Shown here: positions 34,803-45,540 of the stretch, piece after piece
Numbering within the stretch: position 1 is the first letter of the stretch
How the letters are laid out: every line of letters starts with the position of its first letter
Assembly (NCBI GenBank): GCA_037447655.1
Contig: JBBHKE010001106.1
Location: 55,642-119,641 of the forward strand
Reading direction: 5' to 3'
Length of the DNA stretch: 64,000 nt
From: Zygnema cylindricum
Lineage: Eukaryota > Streptophyta > Zygnematophyceae > Zygnematales > Zygnemataceae
Made by a program: the position numbers and the translations under genes
Notes under the pieces: generated by a model
What the model was told of the DNA's origin: nothing
Database searches by the model: none
Seen by the model: only the letters and a program-made list of their open reading frames with translations

Positions 34803-35217
34803 TAGTATGGGACGATAAAAAAAAAAAATACCACACTGCCAAAAAAATTACCAAAACCTACGGACCAACCCCGTTGGTGGCTTTTCCCCCGGAATGTCAT
34901 CCTACGCCGTGTCAGTTCGCTAAAAAATTTCGTCCGGCGGCGTGCGCTGTACTTTGATCTTACGTCAGATTCAGACGTTCGTACAGGAGTGTGCACGACG
35001 CACACACATACAGTATGCCTACGTTGCGCGAGTTTTGTGCAAAGTTTTGTGCGCCTACCAAAGGCCTACCATAAAAAAGCCTACTTTTGAACTATGGCAC
35101 GAACTCTCCTATACCGTACGAGTGTACCATCATCTGCAGAAATACAGTACTCGCATGGTTTGTCGACTTCGCACTGAATACTCGCACATTTTGTTCCACC
35201 GTACATAGAGTACACTA

Positions 35218-35434
35218 CACCGTGTATCGCTATTAGTGTTAATGTTGTTTTCGTCTCTTAAAACATCTTTTCCCCGTACACACTTGTCGGATTGTGGATC
35301 TGACGGTTGCGATTGAAAGGTAAGATTCTCAGCTTCCAATTGGCGGTCTCAAACTGAAAAGCCGGCAAGTGTGAACGGAGAAAAGATGTATTAAATGGCA
35401 AAAACAACATCAACACTACTAATGAATCACGGTG
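35218..35434 (+). mobile_element. 217-bp MITE
   Basis: Left end CACCGTGTATCGCTATTAG after TA; right end …AATGAATCACGGTG, with the last bases of the right flank changed to AA. Internal markers: CCCCGTACACACTTGTCGG, GATCTGACGGTTGCG and GTGTGAACGGAG. Other members: 40033-40244, 58731-58925, fragments at 26388 and 30833, and probably 59480-59715. Confidence 0.78.
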
Positions 35435-35696
35435 AACATTACAGTACAGGTTCAGTACAGTACTGTACGAAACAGAACAATGCCGTACTAATTTGGCAGG
35501 CCGTATTACATAAAGTATTTTGACTATTTTCACTTTTTTAAGTACAAAGGTTGACCAATCTCTGAACCCTGAAAAGGTACAGTAACGGACGTTTTTGAAT
35601 AGGCGCACGAAATGTTTTAAAAAATACGAGAGCAGGAAATGAACAGAGGCGGCGAAGAGGACAACTGAGTGTGAAAGCTGGAGATCGAGAGGGAGG

Positions 35697-35701
35697 AGAG
35701 G

Positions 35702-35779
<78 letters not shown>

Positions 35780-35806
35780 GAGAGAGATCGAGAGAGAGAG
35801 GGAGGA

Positions 35807-35882
<76 letters not shown>

Positions 35883-35903
35883 GAGAGAGAGCGAGAGAGG
35901 GAG
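35697..35903 (+). promoter_or_regulatory. (GA)n tract upstream of the Fcf2-like gene
   Basis: About 200 bp of nearly pure GAGAGA on the sense strand, ending about 75 bp before the start codon, probably in the promoter or 5' leader. In plants such tracts are bound by BBR/BPC (GAGA-binding) factors. That role here is inference. It may also be a plain microsatellite. Confidence 0.5.
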
Positions 35904-35979
35904 GAAGTAGAAGACAGGAATAACAAAGAAATAGAAGAGCGGGAGGGAGAGGGAAAGAAAGAAAGAAGGTACGGTAGCC

Positions 35980-38540
35980 ATGGGTGAAGAGCTAAATTTT
36001 GAATCTGATGACGTCAGCCATAGTGAAAATGGAGAGGAAGAAGAAGAAATAGATGAAAAGGAAGGAGGAGGGAGGCTAGGGGGAGAGGAGGAGGAGGAGG
36101 AGGGAGAGGGAGAGAAGGAGGAGGGGGAGGAGGTGGAGGAGGGGGAGGGGGAGGGGGAGGAGGAGGAGGGGGAGGGGGAGGGGGAGGAGGAGGAGGGGGG
36201 AGGGGGAGGGGGAGGAGGAGGGGGGGGGAGGGAGGGGGGGGGGGGAGGAGGAGGAGGAGGGAGAGGGAGAGGATGATGAGTTGCTGGATCGTTTGGCGAC
36301 TTCCATGTGCAGGCGGTTAGGAAATGGACCAAGGTATAATATTATTATATTGCATATTTGTTAGGTATTATATCGTATTATATTATATTGTACCGTATTA
36401 TATTACATTATATCGTATCATTATTTTTTTTGTAGTTTTAGGGAAATCTTTGTTTTAGTGCGTTTAGTACAAACTTGTGAAAGTATCAACTGGTATTGTA
36501 CAGTATATAATGTTTTTTAAGGGAGGGAGAGGCAGGGAGGGAGAGGTAGGGAGGGAGAGGTAGGGAGGGAGAGGCAGGGAGGGAGAGATCGGGACGGGGG
36601 AGGAGGGGGCAAGGAAGAAAGTCAGATCCGGAAATCTCAACTGGTAAGAATCATTGTAAAGCTTATAATGTTCTAATTTCTGAGTGACACTTGTCACTCA
36701 ATGATTTTTTGTTTTTTTTTTCTGTTTTGTTACCTGAGCTTGTTTTGTCTTTAGCGATAAGATATTCTAAGATAAGATAAAGGCGAGGAAAGATGGATTT
36801 GACTTGAAAGGAGAGAAATTTGGCAAGTTTTGAAGTTGTGGAAAGGTCAAAGAAAGAAAGAAAAAAGTTCAGTACGGAATTTAAAATACGGTGCGTGTAT
36901 ATTTTTTCAGTTCGATGAATTTTGAGGCGGCGGAGAATTCGGAGAAAGACGACGGCCGGATCCTTCTGCTGGACGAAGATCTTGCGGCTGGAAGGTACAA
37001 ACCCACCTTTAGTACAGCTTAAACCCTAAAAAGCCCTCAAAAACTCTTTAAAAAACACATGAAATTGTACATTTGAAACCCTAAAAAAACCCTCAAACTC
37101 TTTGAAAAATATATGAGATTGTACAGTTGAAACCCTAAAAAACCCTCAAACTCTTTGAAAAATATATGAGATTGTACAGTTGAAACCCTAAAAAACCCTC
37201 AAACTCTTTAAAAAACATATGAAATTGTACAAAACAACCAATACAACCACTTAATTAAAACCCTAAGCAACTAGAAATAACCCTAAAAATCCGTACGCAC
37301 ACCATAAAATGATGACCACTTAGTTCAAACCTTGAAAACGACTTTGTTAGGGTGTGTTTTTATTTTCCTTGAATGTATTTTCCTTATCTATATTTTCTTT
37401 TTATTTTATTTTTTGGATTAGACATTTTCTTTCTCATCCTCTAAGGTCGGTGCATAGGGCAGTTTTGTGGATGGACCAGATTTGAAGAAGTCACAGAAGT
37501 CACATGGAGACCGGAGACGGGACTTCCCATAGAAGGAACCAAAAATGGTGTGTATGGAAATACTTCCGAGGACGGAGGTAAGTTAGGAGAGAGTGGGAGT
37601 TTGACGAGGAATAGTCAACGGGAATCATCAAAGACTGGGAAAGGAAAAGGGAAGGGAGAGAAGTGGAAATTGGAACAAGATTTGGAGAAAAAGTTAGTCG
37701 TGCCTCCGAGGTTTCCTCGAAAGGAAGCTCGGGAAGCAAGAAAACATACGCCGGAGACAGCTGGACCAAAATGGTATTTAGTTGAATTTAATTTTTATTT
37801 TTGAACCATTTTGTATTGTTCTAAAAATGTCGTTCTAGAAAAGTTGTTTTAAAGAACTTGTTTTAATAAAGATGTTCTAAAAAAACTGTTTGTTTAGTTT
37901 TAGCTGTTTGTTTTGTTTGTTGTTTTAGTTTTACGTTCACGAAATCTCATTTCGTGGGAGTTCGTGGAATGGTTTGTTTTCTAATGAATGTTGTTGGTTT
38001 TTGAAATACTTGATATTTTGACTGAATTTGATAAAATAAGAGGCTTTTCCAGTGAATATTGTTATCGAGTCTGAAAATTTTTATGTTTTGAGTGAATTTC
38101 GCAACAATAGTGGTTTTTTTTTGTTTTTGCAGGTTTGACCTCCCAGCAACAAAAATAACTCCAGAGTTGAAGACCGAGCTACAGCTTCTGAAGGTAAAGG
38201 GTTAAAAACTTTTTTTTTTTTTTTTTTATTTCCTTTGTTTTTCTTTTTTTTTTTTGGGATGTTTTGTTGTTTTTTTTTTCATGCGTTTTTGTTGATACTG
38301 ACTTTTTTTGCTGGTACTTTATATTTATATATATATGTGTATATATATGTATATATACTTATTTTTATTATTATTCTTTTCATGTTTTTTGTTGTGGATT
38401 GCATCATATTGTCGTTTTTTTTTTAATTATGTGTCATATCGCCAGGTTTTACTTTTCGGTCCTTTTTCCTGTCTTTTTTTCCATACTTTATACCTGAACT
38501 ATATGCCTGTATATATAGTACTGGTACTGTGTACTATGTG

Positions 38541-38595
<55 letters not shown>

Positions 38596-41500
38596 ATGCA
38601 CTAGAAATGCGAGTTTACGATAACGTAAAAACACAATATTTGAGGCAAAAGTATTGTAGTTATTTTATTTATTTATGTTTATGTTTGTCTCTCATTATTT
38701 AGTTGTGTATTATTGTGTTTTTTTTTTATGCAGTTGAGAGGAGTTATGGACCCAAAGCGACATTACAAGGCTCCCGATAGTACAAAATTTCCCAAACATT
38801 TCCAGGTAAAAAAAAAGTTCATTACCACCTTTTTATTCAGTAATATAAACACAGGGGCATACAGTATTCAGGTTAAAAAACCCGAAAAAACTAGTGTTGT
38901 GTATCGGCAAGAAACATATCGCGATAACACCGATACCGATAGCTATCGGTTATCGAACGGTGAGGGGTCCCGATATATCGCTCCGAGACCAACAAATTCC
39001 TTATCGGCGATAAATCTAGTACGCTATATAATAGTAATTTACAATAAATTGTATTATATTTTTGACTGTATATAGCGTGGCATGCCACGTATGACAATCT
39101 GTTCCGTACTTTGTGTAAAGGGAGTTTAGTACGGACAGCTATCCGTATAACTGTACGAGAAACCGTACAATTATCGCCGATAGTTATCGGTACCGGTGTT
39201 ATCGCGATAAAAAACTGATAATATTGGTTTTTTATCGCAATAACACCAGTACCAATATATCGTGCCAATACATCGATTATCGGTAAGCCAAAAAAAGGGA
39301 CATATCGGTTATCGGCAAAACCCTACCGATACACAACACTAGAAAAAACCCTAAAACATTTTAAAAGGAGCCTAAAAACCCGAAAAAGGGACGGAAATGA
39401 AAAGTTGAAGCGGTTAATTCATTGGAGGACGATCTTTTACATTTTAATGGACTTCTCTGATGGAAAGAGAATGTTAGGAAGAAGAATGAGAAGTCTAAGG
39501 CCGTTAACAAAGAAAAATGAAAGGTTTTAAGGTAGTTAACAAAAAATGAATGGCTTAACTTATATTAAGAGCAAAAAAGAAGAGGTCTTGGTTTTCTTGT
39601 CATGTTATTTGCTGTGTGGACAAAATAAGGGTCCTTTTTAGAGACTGAGATTAAAATGAGGAGAACAAGTAAAGATGAGGAGGCACATGATGAGAATTTG
39701 AAAGTGGTGACCCTTTTAGGGAATGACATTTCACATTTTAATGAACTTCTCTGATGCAAAAAAAAGCTAAAAGTGATAAGAAAAAGTCAAAATTTTATTT
39801 TTTATTTTCTTTAAGGCAGTTATTTATTCCTCTTCTTAGACAAAATTATGATTTTGTTTTATGAGATTGGAGGAATAGAAAGGGAGCAGTTTTTTTTGCC
39901 TTTTGTAGTTCATACCAGCTTTAGACAAATGTTCCACCAACAGTTTAGTATGTTTAGTACACTTTGTGTATGCAGTAGAAGCTGGAAAGTATAGTACCCG
40001 TGTATTGCCATTGGTGGAAAGTACATTACCCGTGTATTGCTATCGGTGTTGATGTTTTTTTCGCCACATAAAATCTTTTTTTTTTGTGCACACCTGTCCG
40101 TTTTTCAATTGGCGACCGCCCATTGGAAGCTGAGAATCTTACCTTTCAATCGCAACCGTTAGAGTAGCAACTTAACTCGTCTGCACGGAGAAAATGTTTT
40201 AAGTGGCGAAAAAAACATTAACACTAATAGCGATACACAAAGTATCGTACCGTCAAAACTTCAAGTACGTTAAGGAACTGAATTGTAAAATTCCTAGTTT
40301 CTGGTATTCAGTTCTGTTTTAGGGCTAAGGGCAAGAGCTTCTTGACTCTCTTTTGTTTTGGACATTTGGGTGTTCACCGTTGTATGACCCTCCGTCCTAC
40401 GAAAAGGAATTATTCTCGGGTCAAGGGCAGGAGTAAAATTTGAAAGATCGAAAAGATATCTTTCACCGACATTTTTTGTTTATGCGATTGGTGTCGAACA
40501 TCTTTTTTGTATCGTACGATAGACAACATTCTATTTTATTTTTTTAGGGTCCATATTATATTGCAACCTGTTTTTTGCCCTATATAGAATGTTGTAATTT
40601 TGTCCTCGGTATATATCACTCGTATTTTGAGATTGATATGAGGAGAACAGAAAAAACAAGGATAAAATGCATATGATGAGAATTTTTGAAGTGGGGACCC
40701 TTTTAGGGAATGACATTTCACGTTTTAATGAACTTCTCTGATGCAAAAATCCTTCGGAAATGATGAAAAAAATGAGATTTTTTTATTATTTCTCTTCCCT
40801 TATCGTCGGTTTTGGTCTGTGGACAAAATTGTGGTTTTTTTTAGGTGAAAATTAGACCACAAGGAAGAAAGAAATTAGTTAGTTTTGTTTTAAAAATGTA
40901 AAAAAAAATAAAAAAATGCAAGGTTTTTAGGCATATGATGAGAATCTAAAAGTGGGGACCCTTTTAGGGAATGACATTTCACATTTTAATGAACTTCTCT
41001 GATGCAAAAGTAAGTTAAATGTGGTAAGAAAAATGACTTGTTTTATTCTTGTTTTCTCGATGTCAGTTATTTTTATTCCTCCTCTTAGACAACAATATAG
41101 TTTTCTTTTATGAGATTGGATGAATAGAAAGGGTGATGTTACTTTTGTATGTTCTTTAGTGATCCATACCATATCGATTTTTTCTCAATATTTTTTGATT
41201 AAAGAAAAAGGTCAGGTCAGTTCACTGCCCATCGTTATTAGAGTTAATAACACTAATTTGGTTGCGAAAAAAAAAAAAAACCATAAAACTATAAAATCAT
41301 AAAATAATAATAATAAAAAAAAATCATAAAAAAAAAATGCCGAAAATCATAAAATAATGTTAACAACACTATTTAAGGGAGTGTACTACAATCTGTCTTG
41401 TCTCCTTGCACTAAATTAGTATTATATATTCTAATTTTGCATTAACACTACTAAATCTTTTACGATGGGCAGTGTATTATATCGCCTAAATTTTAGCGGT

Positions 41501-44500
41501 GTATCCTGGTGCTCCTTTTTTTGATACACTATTTGTAGTGTGGAACGATAGAATACTGAATAGTTTATCTAGTACAGTTTGTGTATGTGGTAGAATTGTA
41601 CCATAGTGTACTGTACCGTACTGTACCGCAAATCATAAAATTGCATAAAGCTGCAATATGATAAATAACTGAAATGTAAATCTCCTAGTTTTTGATGTTT
41701 TGGAACGTTTTAGGGTTAAGGGCATGAGCTTCTTCACTCTTTTGTTTTGGACATTTGGGCCTTTGGAACCGTTTTCACACAATTTGTAGTTTCACACTAT
41801 TTATTTTACACTATTTGTAGTGTGATACGTTATGCTACCACTTTGTCTGTACCGTACTGTACCGTACTGTACCGCACCATACTGTACGAATCATAGAAAT
41901 GTATAAAACTGCAAGTATGATAAATAACTAAATTGTAAAGTTTGGGAAATCTGAAGTTTTGGAAATCTTAAGTTCCTAATTTTCGGTGTTTTGGACCGTT
42001 TTAGGGTCAAGGTCGAGAGCTTCTTGACTCTCTTTTGTTTTTGGACTTTTGTGCGTTTGGAACTGTTTTTGGGTTGAAGGGCAGTACTAAAAATTTGAAC
42101 GAAGGAAGAGATAACTTTTACAACATGATGGGCTACAATCTTGTTTTATTTTTTTAGGATCTGTAGGATTTGTATTTAATACTACACCGCCAATCGCTAT
42201 TAGCGTAGAAGTTTCTTTAGCGTATACAAATAATTAGCGTGGTTAACGCTAATTGGGAATTGGAAATTTTCGAAGAAATCGTTTACTAATTAGGAGTTAG
42301 GGTTTTTTTTTTAAATAGTGTGGATAATTCTATTTGAGAATAAAAAAAAAAGCGGGACGGAATTAGCGTACACTACGCTAATAGCGATTGGCGGTGTACT
42401 GCAGCTTGTTTTTTTCTCTGTATCAAATATCGTTATCGTAGTTTTGTCCTCGGTATATATCACTACTATTTTGAGATTTATATGAGGAGAACAAAAAAAG
42501 TAAGGATAACGTGCATATGATGAGAATTTGAAAGTGGGGACCCTTTTAGGGAATGACACTTCACAATTTAATGAACTTCTCTGATGCAAAAGTTAGTTAA
42601 AAGTGATAAAAAGAGTATAAGTTTGTTGAAAGTGATGAGAAAAAAATTGTCTTCTTCTCTTTTTTTTTCCCTCTATTCATTAGTTAAATCTTCTCTTCGG
42701 AGAATTTTACAGTTTTCCATTCTTGAGATTGGATCACAAGAAAAAAAAAAAGTCAGTTTATTTGTTTGTTTGAGATTCATATGAGAAAACTAAGCTGAAA
42801 ATAAGAGGGCAAATGATGATAATTTTTTGAAGTGGGGACCCTTTTAGGGAAATGACATTTCACAATTTAATGAACTTCTCTGATGCTCAAAATGAATCAA
42901 AAAATATGAAAAATATCAAGAAATATGAACTAAAAATCTATTTTGTCGGCTCTTTTACCATTTTTTTGTCGTTTCTTGGGAGGTAAAATCTGTTTTTTTA
43001 GTTAAAAAACAATACGTTAACCTTAAACTAGTGGGGTTAAACAAAAAAAAACTGGAGATTTTAGGAGTTAAAGTGGATATGGAGAGATTAGAAAGGAAAG
43101 GGATTAAGAGATATTAGGAAGAAAAGCTTTATAGTTTTAAAAGGGAGAGGAGGAGGGAATAGAGTTTTCTCCTAATGGGAAGGATTGATTGACATTTATT
43201 TATATGTGGGTTTCGTTTATGGATAATAATTTTTTATTTGAATAATTTTTCTACAATAATTTTTCAGTTAAGGTGATTTGGGTTTCGATGCTTTGAAAAA
43301 ATCTTTCTGTAAATTTTTACCTTCTTTGTGAATTTCACTTTTTTCAGAAATCACTTCTTTGTAAATTTCACCATTTTTCACCTTTTTTCCGGATGTCGAT
43401 TTATTTTTCACCTTTACTGTGAATTTTTCCTTTTTTTTTAGCTTACTTTTTTTTTACCTTTTCTCCCCTTTCGTGAACCTCACCATTTTGAGAATTTTGA
43501 GCTTATTTTTGACTCCCTCGGTCTGTATATTTTTCGCTTTCAAGAATTTCACTGTTTAGAAATTTTCACCTTTTCCTAACCCTTTTTTTTTTTTTTTTTA
43601 AATTACCCAGTTTTGGGAATTACACTTTTATTCGAATTTCAACTTTTTTTAAACGCCTTTTCTTTTCACCTTCACTTAAACCTCTCATACTTCCTATTTT
43701 TTCTCTTAAAAGCCTTAGGTTTTTTAATCGCTTTTCTTCCCTCCCATATTTTAAAACTGGTTCATAAACGTTTTCTTATTCTTCGAAGTTTCTTAAACCT
43801 AGGTTAAACCCACGTTAAACCAATGTTTAAACCCATGTTTAAACGTTGTCTAAACCACTGCTATCTTTTTTTTTTTTTCTTAAACACCTCAGGTTTTTCA
43901 ATTGTTTCTCTTACCTCCCATTTTTTTAAACTTATTCTCAATCCTAATGTTTTCTCTCTTCTCTCTTTTTTTTTTTTTTCGGGCAGGTAGGGACAGTTGT
44001 TTCGGGTCCTGCGGATTTCTATTCGGGACGACTAACTCGAAAGGAGAGGAAAACATCTTTTGCCGAAGAACTTTTGGCTGACCCGGCTTTAAAACAATAT
44101 CGGTAAGTTGTTAAACTCTCTCACTCTCTCTCCTCCTCTCTCTCCCCCTCTCTCTCTCCCTCTCTCGCCCTCTCTCCCTCTCTCACTCCCTCTTTTGCCC
44201 TCTCTCTCCCTCTCTCTCCCTCCCCTCTCTTCCCTCTCTCTCTCTCCCTCTTTCTCGTTTTCTCTGTTTTGATTTCAAAGCCCTCTAATTTCAGTTTTTA
44301 GTTCGAAGTTCAAAATAGAGTTCAAAATTTTAATCAATTTTAATCAAATTTTGAAAACGGATTGGTTCCAATTCACATCCATCATTCTCATTTTTTCAGG
44401 TTTTAATTTTAATTTTACTTCTCTTTCTCCTTCTCCTTCTCCTTTTCCTTAGTCTTTTACTGTTAATCCTTATATTTTTCCCTCCCCCTTCCCTTCCTCT

Positions 44501-45400
44501 GTTGGATTGGCACGTGAAGCCGGTCCAATACGGGGTAGAATATGGAAATATCCATACTCGAGCCGCCCGTAATAAATGGGTACGGACCCGCCAGTCTCAA
44601 CATCGAGCTGGTGGCACAGTGGTAGTGCGTTCGCAGCTGAAGTGAAAGGTCCCCAGGTTCGAACCCTGGCCGGCTCAATTTTCCCAAGTGTGGGACATGC
44701 CGAATCCCGGATTTCTAGGAAATCTAACATGGTATCGGAGCCAGCGGGATTGCGGATGGTTTGACCGGCTTTCCCGTGAGGGGGGGGTGTTGGATTGGCA
44801 CGTGAAGCCGGTCCAATACAGGGTAGAATATGGAAATATCCATACTCGAGCCGCCCGTAATAAATGGGTACGGACCCGCCAGTCTCAACATCGAGCTGGT
44901 GGCACAGTGGTAGTGCGTTCGCAGCTGAAGTGAAAGGTCCCAGGTTCGAACCCTGGCCGGCTCAATTTTCCCAAGTGTGGGACATGCCGAATCCCGGATT
45001 TCTAGGAAATCTAACATCCTCTCCCTCCTCTCTCTCTTCCCCCTCGCCCTCCTCCCCCCTCCCCCTCCCCCTCCCCCCTCCCCCTCCCCCCTCCCCCTCC
45101 CCCCTCCCCCTCCCCCTCCCCCTCCCCCTCCCCCTCCCCCTCCGTCCTCTTCCCCTTCTCCCTCTCATTTTTATTATATGTTGTATTTGGAAGGGTATCT
45201 TATTTTTTTTGAACCGACTACCATTTAATGTTTTTTATAATATACGACAATTTTATTTATTTGGGGCCTAATATTGTATTTCAATTTTTTTTTATTGTTT
45301 TTTTTTGTATTTGAATTTTTTTGTTAAAAGAAGAATAACGAAAAAAAAAATCTTTTTTTTTTTGGCATTTTGAGATTTGTTGTCAAGAGAAATGACGACA

Positions 45401-45431
<31 letters not shown>

Positions 45432-45540
45432 GGGCAGTAAACGGAAGTATGACGAAATCCAAAAGGAAAAGGATCGCGGCAGTAAAAGACATTATCATAA
45501 AAAAGTGGAAAAAAGAAAACCCACATGGGCAAGAAAGTAA
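35980..45540 (+). CDS. FCF2: Fcf2-like pre-rRNA processing factor, 7 coding exons
   Basis: Nucleolar factor of the Fcf2/DNTTIP2 family, needed in yeast for early 18S rRNA maturation. Exons: 35980-36333, 36911-36994, 37480-37773, 38133-38193, 38734-38805, 43987-44102, 45438-45540 (TAA). All introns are GT-AG and the phases agree, apart from exon 1. The C-terminal Fcf2 domain is complete across the last five exons: KWFDLPATKITPELKTELQ, LKLRGVMDPKRHYK, FPKHFQVGTVVSGPADFYSG, LTRKERKTSFAEELLADP and QYRKRKYDEIQ. The N-terminal part is acidic (runs of E with G) and then reads EDDELLDRLATSMCRRLGN. Between them the frame must shift by one base in a poly-G run (about 36221-36245), which may be an assembly error. 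Predicted length is about 360 residues. Intron 5 (38806-43986) hosts snoRNA-like units and intron 6 hosts a TRIM. Confidence 0.9.
37019..37229. repeat. Tandem repeat in Fcf2 intron 2
   Basis: Three to four copies of a unit of about 53 bp (AAACCCTAAAAAACCCTC…ATATGAGATTGTACAGTTG). The AAACCCTAA word resembles the plant telo-box, but the array is local. Confidence 0.75.
38547..38594. repeat. (AAT)n microsatellite in Fcf2 intron 4
   Basis: About 16 uninterrupted trinucleotide units. Confidence 0.9.
38892..39341 (+). mobile_element. 450-bp hAT-like non-autonomous transposon in Fcf2 intron 5
   Basis: Ends TAGTGTTGTGTATCGG / CCGATACACAACACTA, identical to the 822-bp element, with 8-bp duplication GAAAAAAC (38884-38891, 39342-39349). 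An internal deletion relative of 29427-30248. Confidence 0.9.
39430..39464 (+). ncRNA. Truncated snoRNA-like unit (D-box half only)
   Basis: TTTTACATTTTAATGGACTT followed by CTCTGATGG repeats the 3' half of the units above. No C box is present at the expected distance, so it is probably dead. Confidence 0.5.
39683..39759 (+). ncRNA. C/D-box snoRNA-like unit 1 (Fcf2 intron 5)
   Basis: C box ATGATGA at 39687-39693, D box CTGA at 39751-39754 and a terminal stem GCA/TGC just outside the boxes. Between them is a conserved core (GACCCTTTTAGGGAATGACA, then AATGAACTTCT before the D box). The intronic, sense-strand location in a ribosome-biogenesis gene fits plant snoRNA hosts. The rRNA target of the guide (bases before the D box) was not identified. 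Confidence 0.7.
39999..40244 (+). mobile_element. MITE (217-bp family) in Fcf2 intron 5
   Basis: CCGTGTATTGCTATCGGTGTT at the left (with a second, partial left end just upstream near 39997) and AACACTAATAGCGATACAC at the right. Same internal markers as 35218-35434, orientation plus. Confidence 0.7.
40668..40745 (+). ncRNA. C/D-box snoRNA-like unit 2
   Basis: C box 40673-40679, D box 40738-40741, terminal stem TGCA/TGCA. The core is the same as unit 1 with GGGGACCC. Confidence 0.7.
40930..41007 (+). ncRNA. C/D-box snoRNA-like unit 3
   Basis: C box 40935-40941, D box 40999-41002, stem GCA/TGC. Nearly identical to unit 2 between the boxes. Confidence 0.7.
41223..41474 (+). mobile_element. 252-bp MITE in Fcf2 intron 5
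   Basis: Ends CACTGCCCATCGTTATTAG and ACGATGGGCAGTG; TA on the right, TT on the left. The interior ACAATCTGTCTTGTCTCC and TTGCACTAAATTAGTATTAT recurs in the element at 51382-51845. Confidence 0.75.
42185..42396 (+). mobile_element. 212-bp MITE in Fcf2 intron 5
   Basis: Near-perfect inverted ends CACCGCCAATCGCTATTAGC and complement, flanked by TA (42183-42184, 42397-42398). The sub-terminal sequence GTTAACGCTAATT is also found in the other MITEs. Confidence 0.88.
42512..42589 (+). ncRNA. C/D-box snoRNA-like unit 4
   Basis: C box 42517-42523, D box 42581-42584, stem TGCA/TGCA. Small changes (GACACTTCACAATTT) between the boxes leave the D-proximal guide AATGAACTTCT intact. Confidence 0.7.
42808..42888 (+). 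ncRNA. C/D-box snoRNA-like unit 5
   Basis: C box 42813-42819, D box 42880-42883, stem GCA/TGC (GGGCAA…TGCTC). One extra A in GGGAAATGACA. The D-proximal guide is unchanged. Confidence 0.7.
44605..44677 (+). ncRNA. tRNA-like sequence in TRIM 5' LTR
   Basis: A 73-nt cloverleaf candidate: acceptor GAGCTGG/CCGGCTC, D arm GCAC…GTGC with AGTGGTA loop, anticodon arm TTCGC-AGCTGAA-GTGAA and T arm CCAGG-TTCGAAC-CCTGG, followed by CAATTTT (a possible Pol III terminator). The B box GGTTCGAACCC is consensus. This copy has one extra C before the T arm. The base before the presumed anticodon is G instead of U, so it is unlikely to be a normal tRNA. Confidence 0.75.
44893..44964 (+). ncRNA. tRNA-like sequence in TRIM 3' LTR
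   Basis: A 72-nt copy without the extra C. All four stems pair as described for the 5' LTR copy, and AATTTT follows. Confidence 0.78.
45047..45142. repeat. (CCCCCT)n tract in Fcf2 intron 6
   Basis: About 95 bp of C-rich hexamer-like repeat directly downstream of the TRIM; the minus strand is G-run-rich. CT-rich simple sequence also precedes the TRIM (44115-44260). Confidence 0.85.

Larger units (their letters stand above)
44500..45016 (+). mobile_element. Complete TRIM (517 bp) with tRNA-like LTRs, in Fcf2 intron 6
   Basis: LTRs 44500-44729 (230 bp) and 44788-45016 (229 bp), TGTTGG…TAACA, differing by two small changes. Target duplication TCCTC (44495-44499, 45017-45021). The internal region is only 58 bp: primer-binding site TGGTATCGGAGCC (44730-44742, complementary to the 3' end of tRNA-iMet with one mismatch) and a purine tract GTGAGGGGGGG just before the 3' LTR. 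It has no coding capacity. It lies in sense orientation within the host intron. Confidence 0.93.

Noticed and set aside
35258-36332. Long minus-strand frames of Ser-Leu and Pro-Ser repeats opposite the Fcf2 first exon
   Set aside because: Antisense of the (GA)n tract and of the acidic exon; simple-repeat artefacts.
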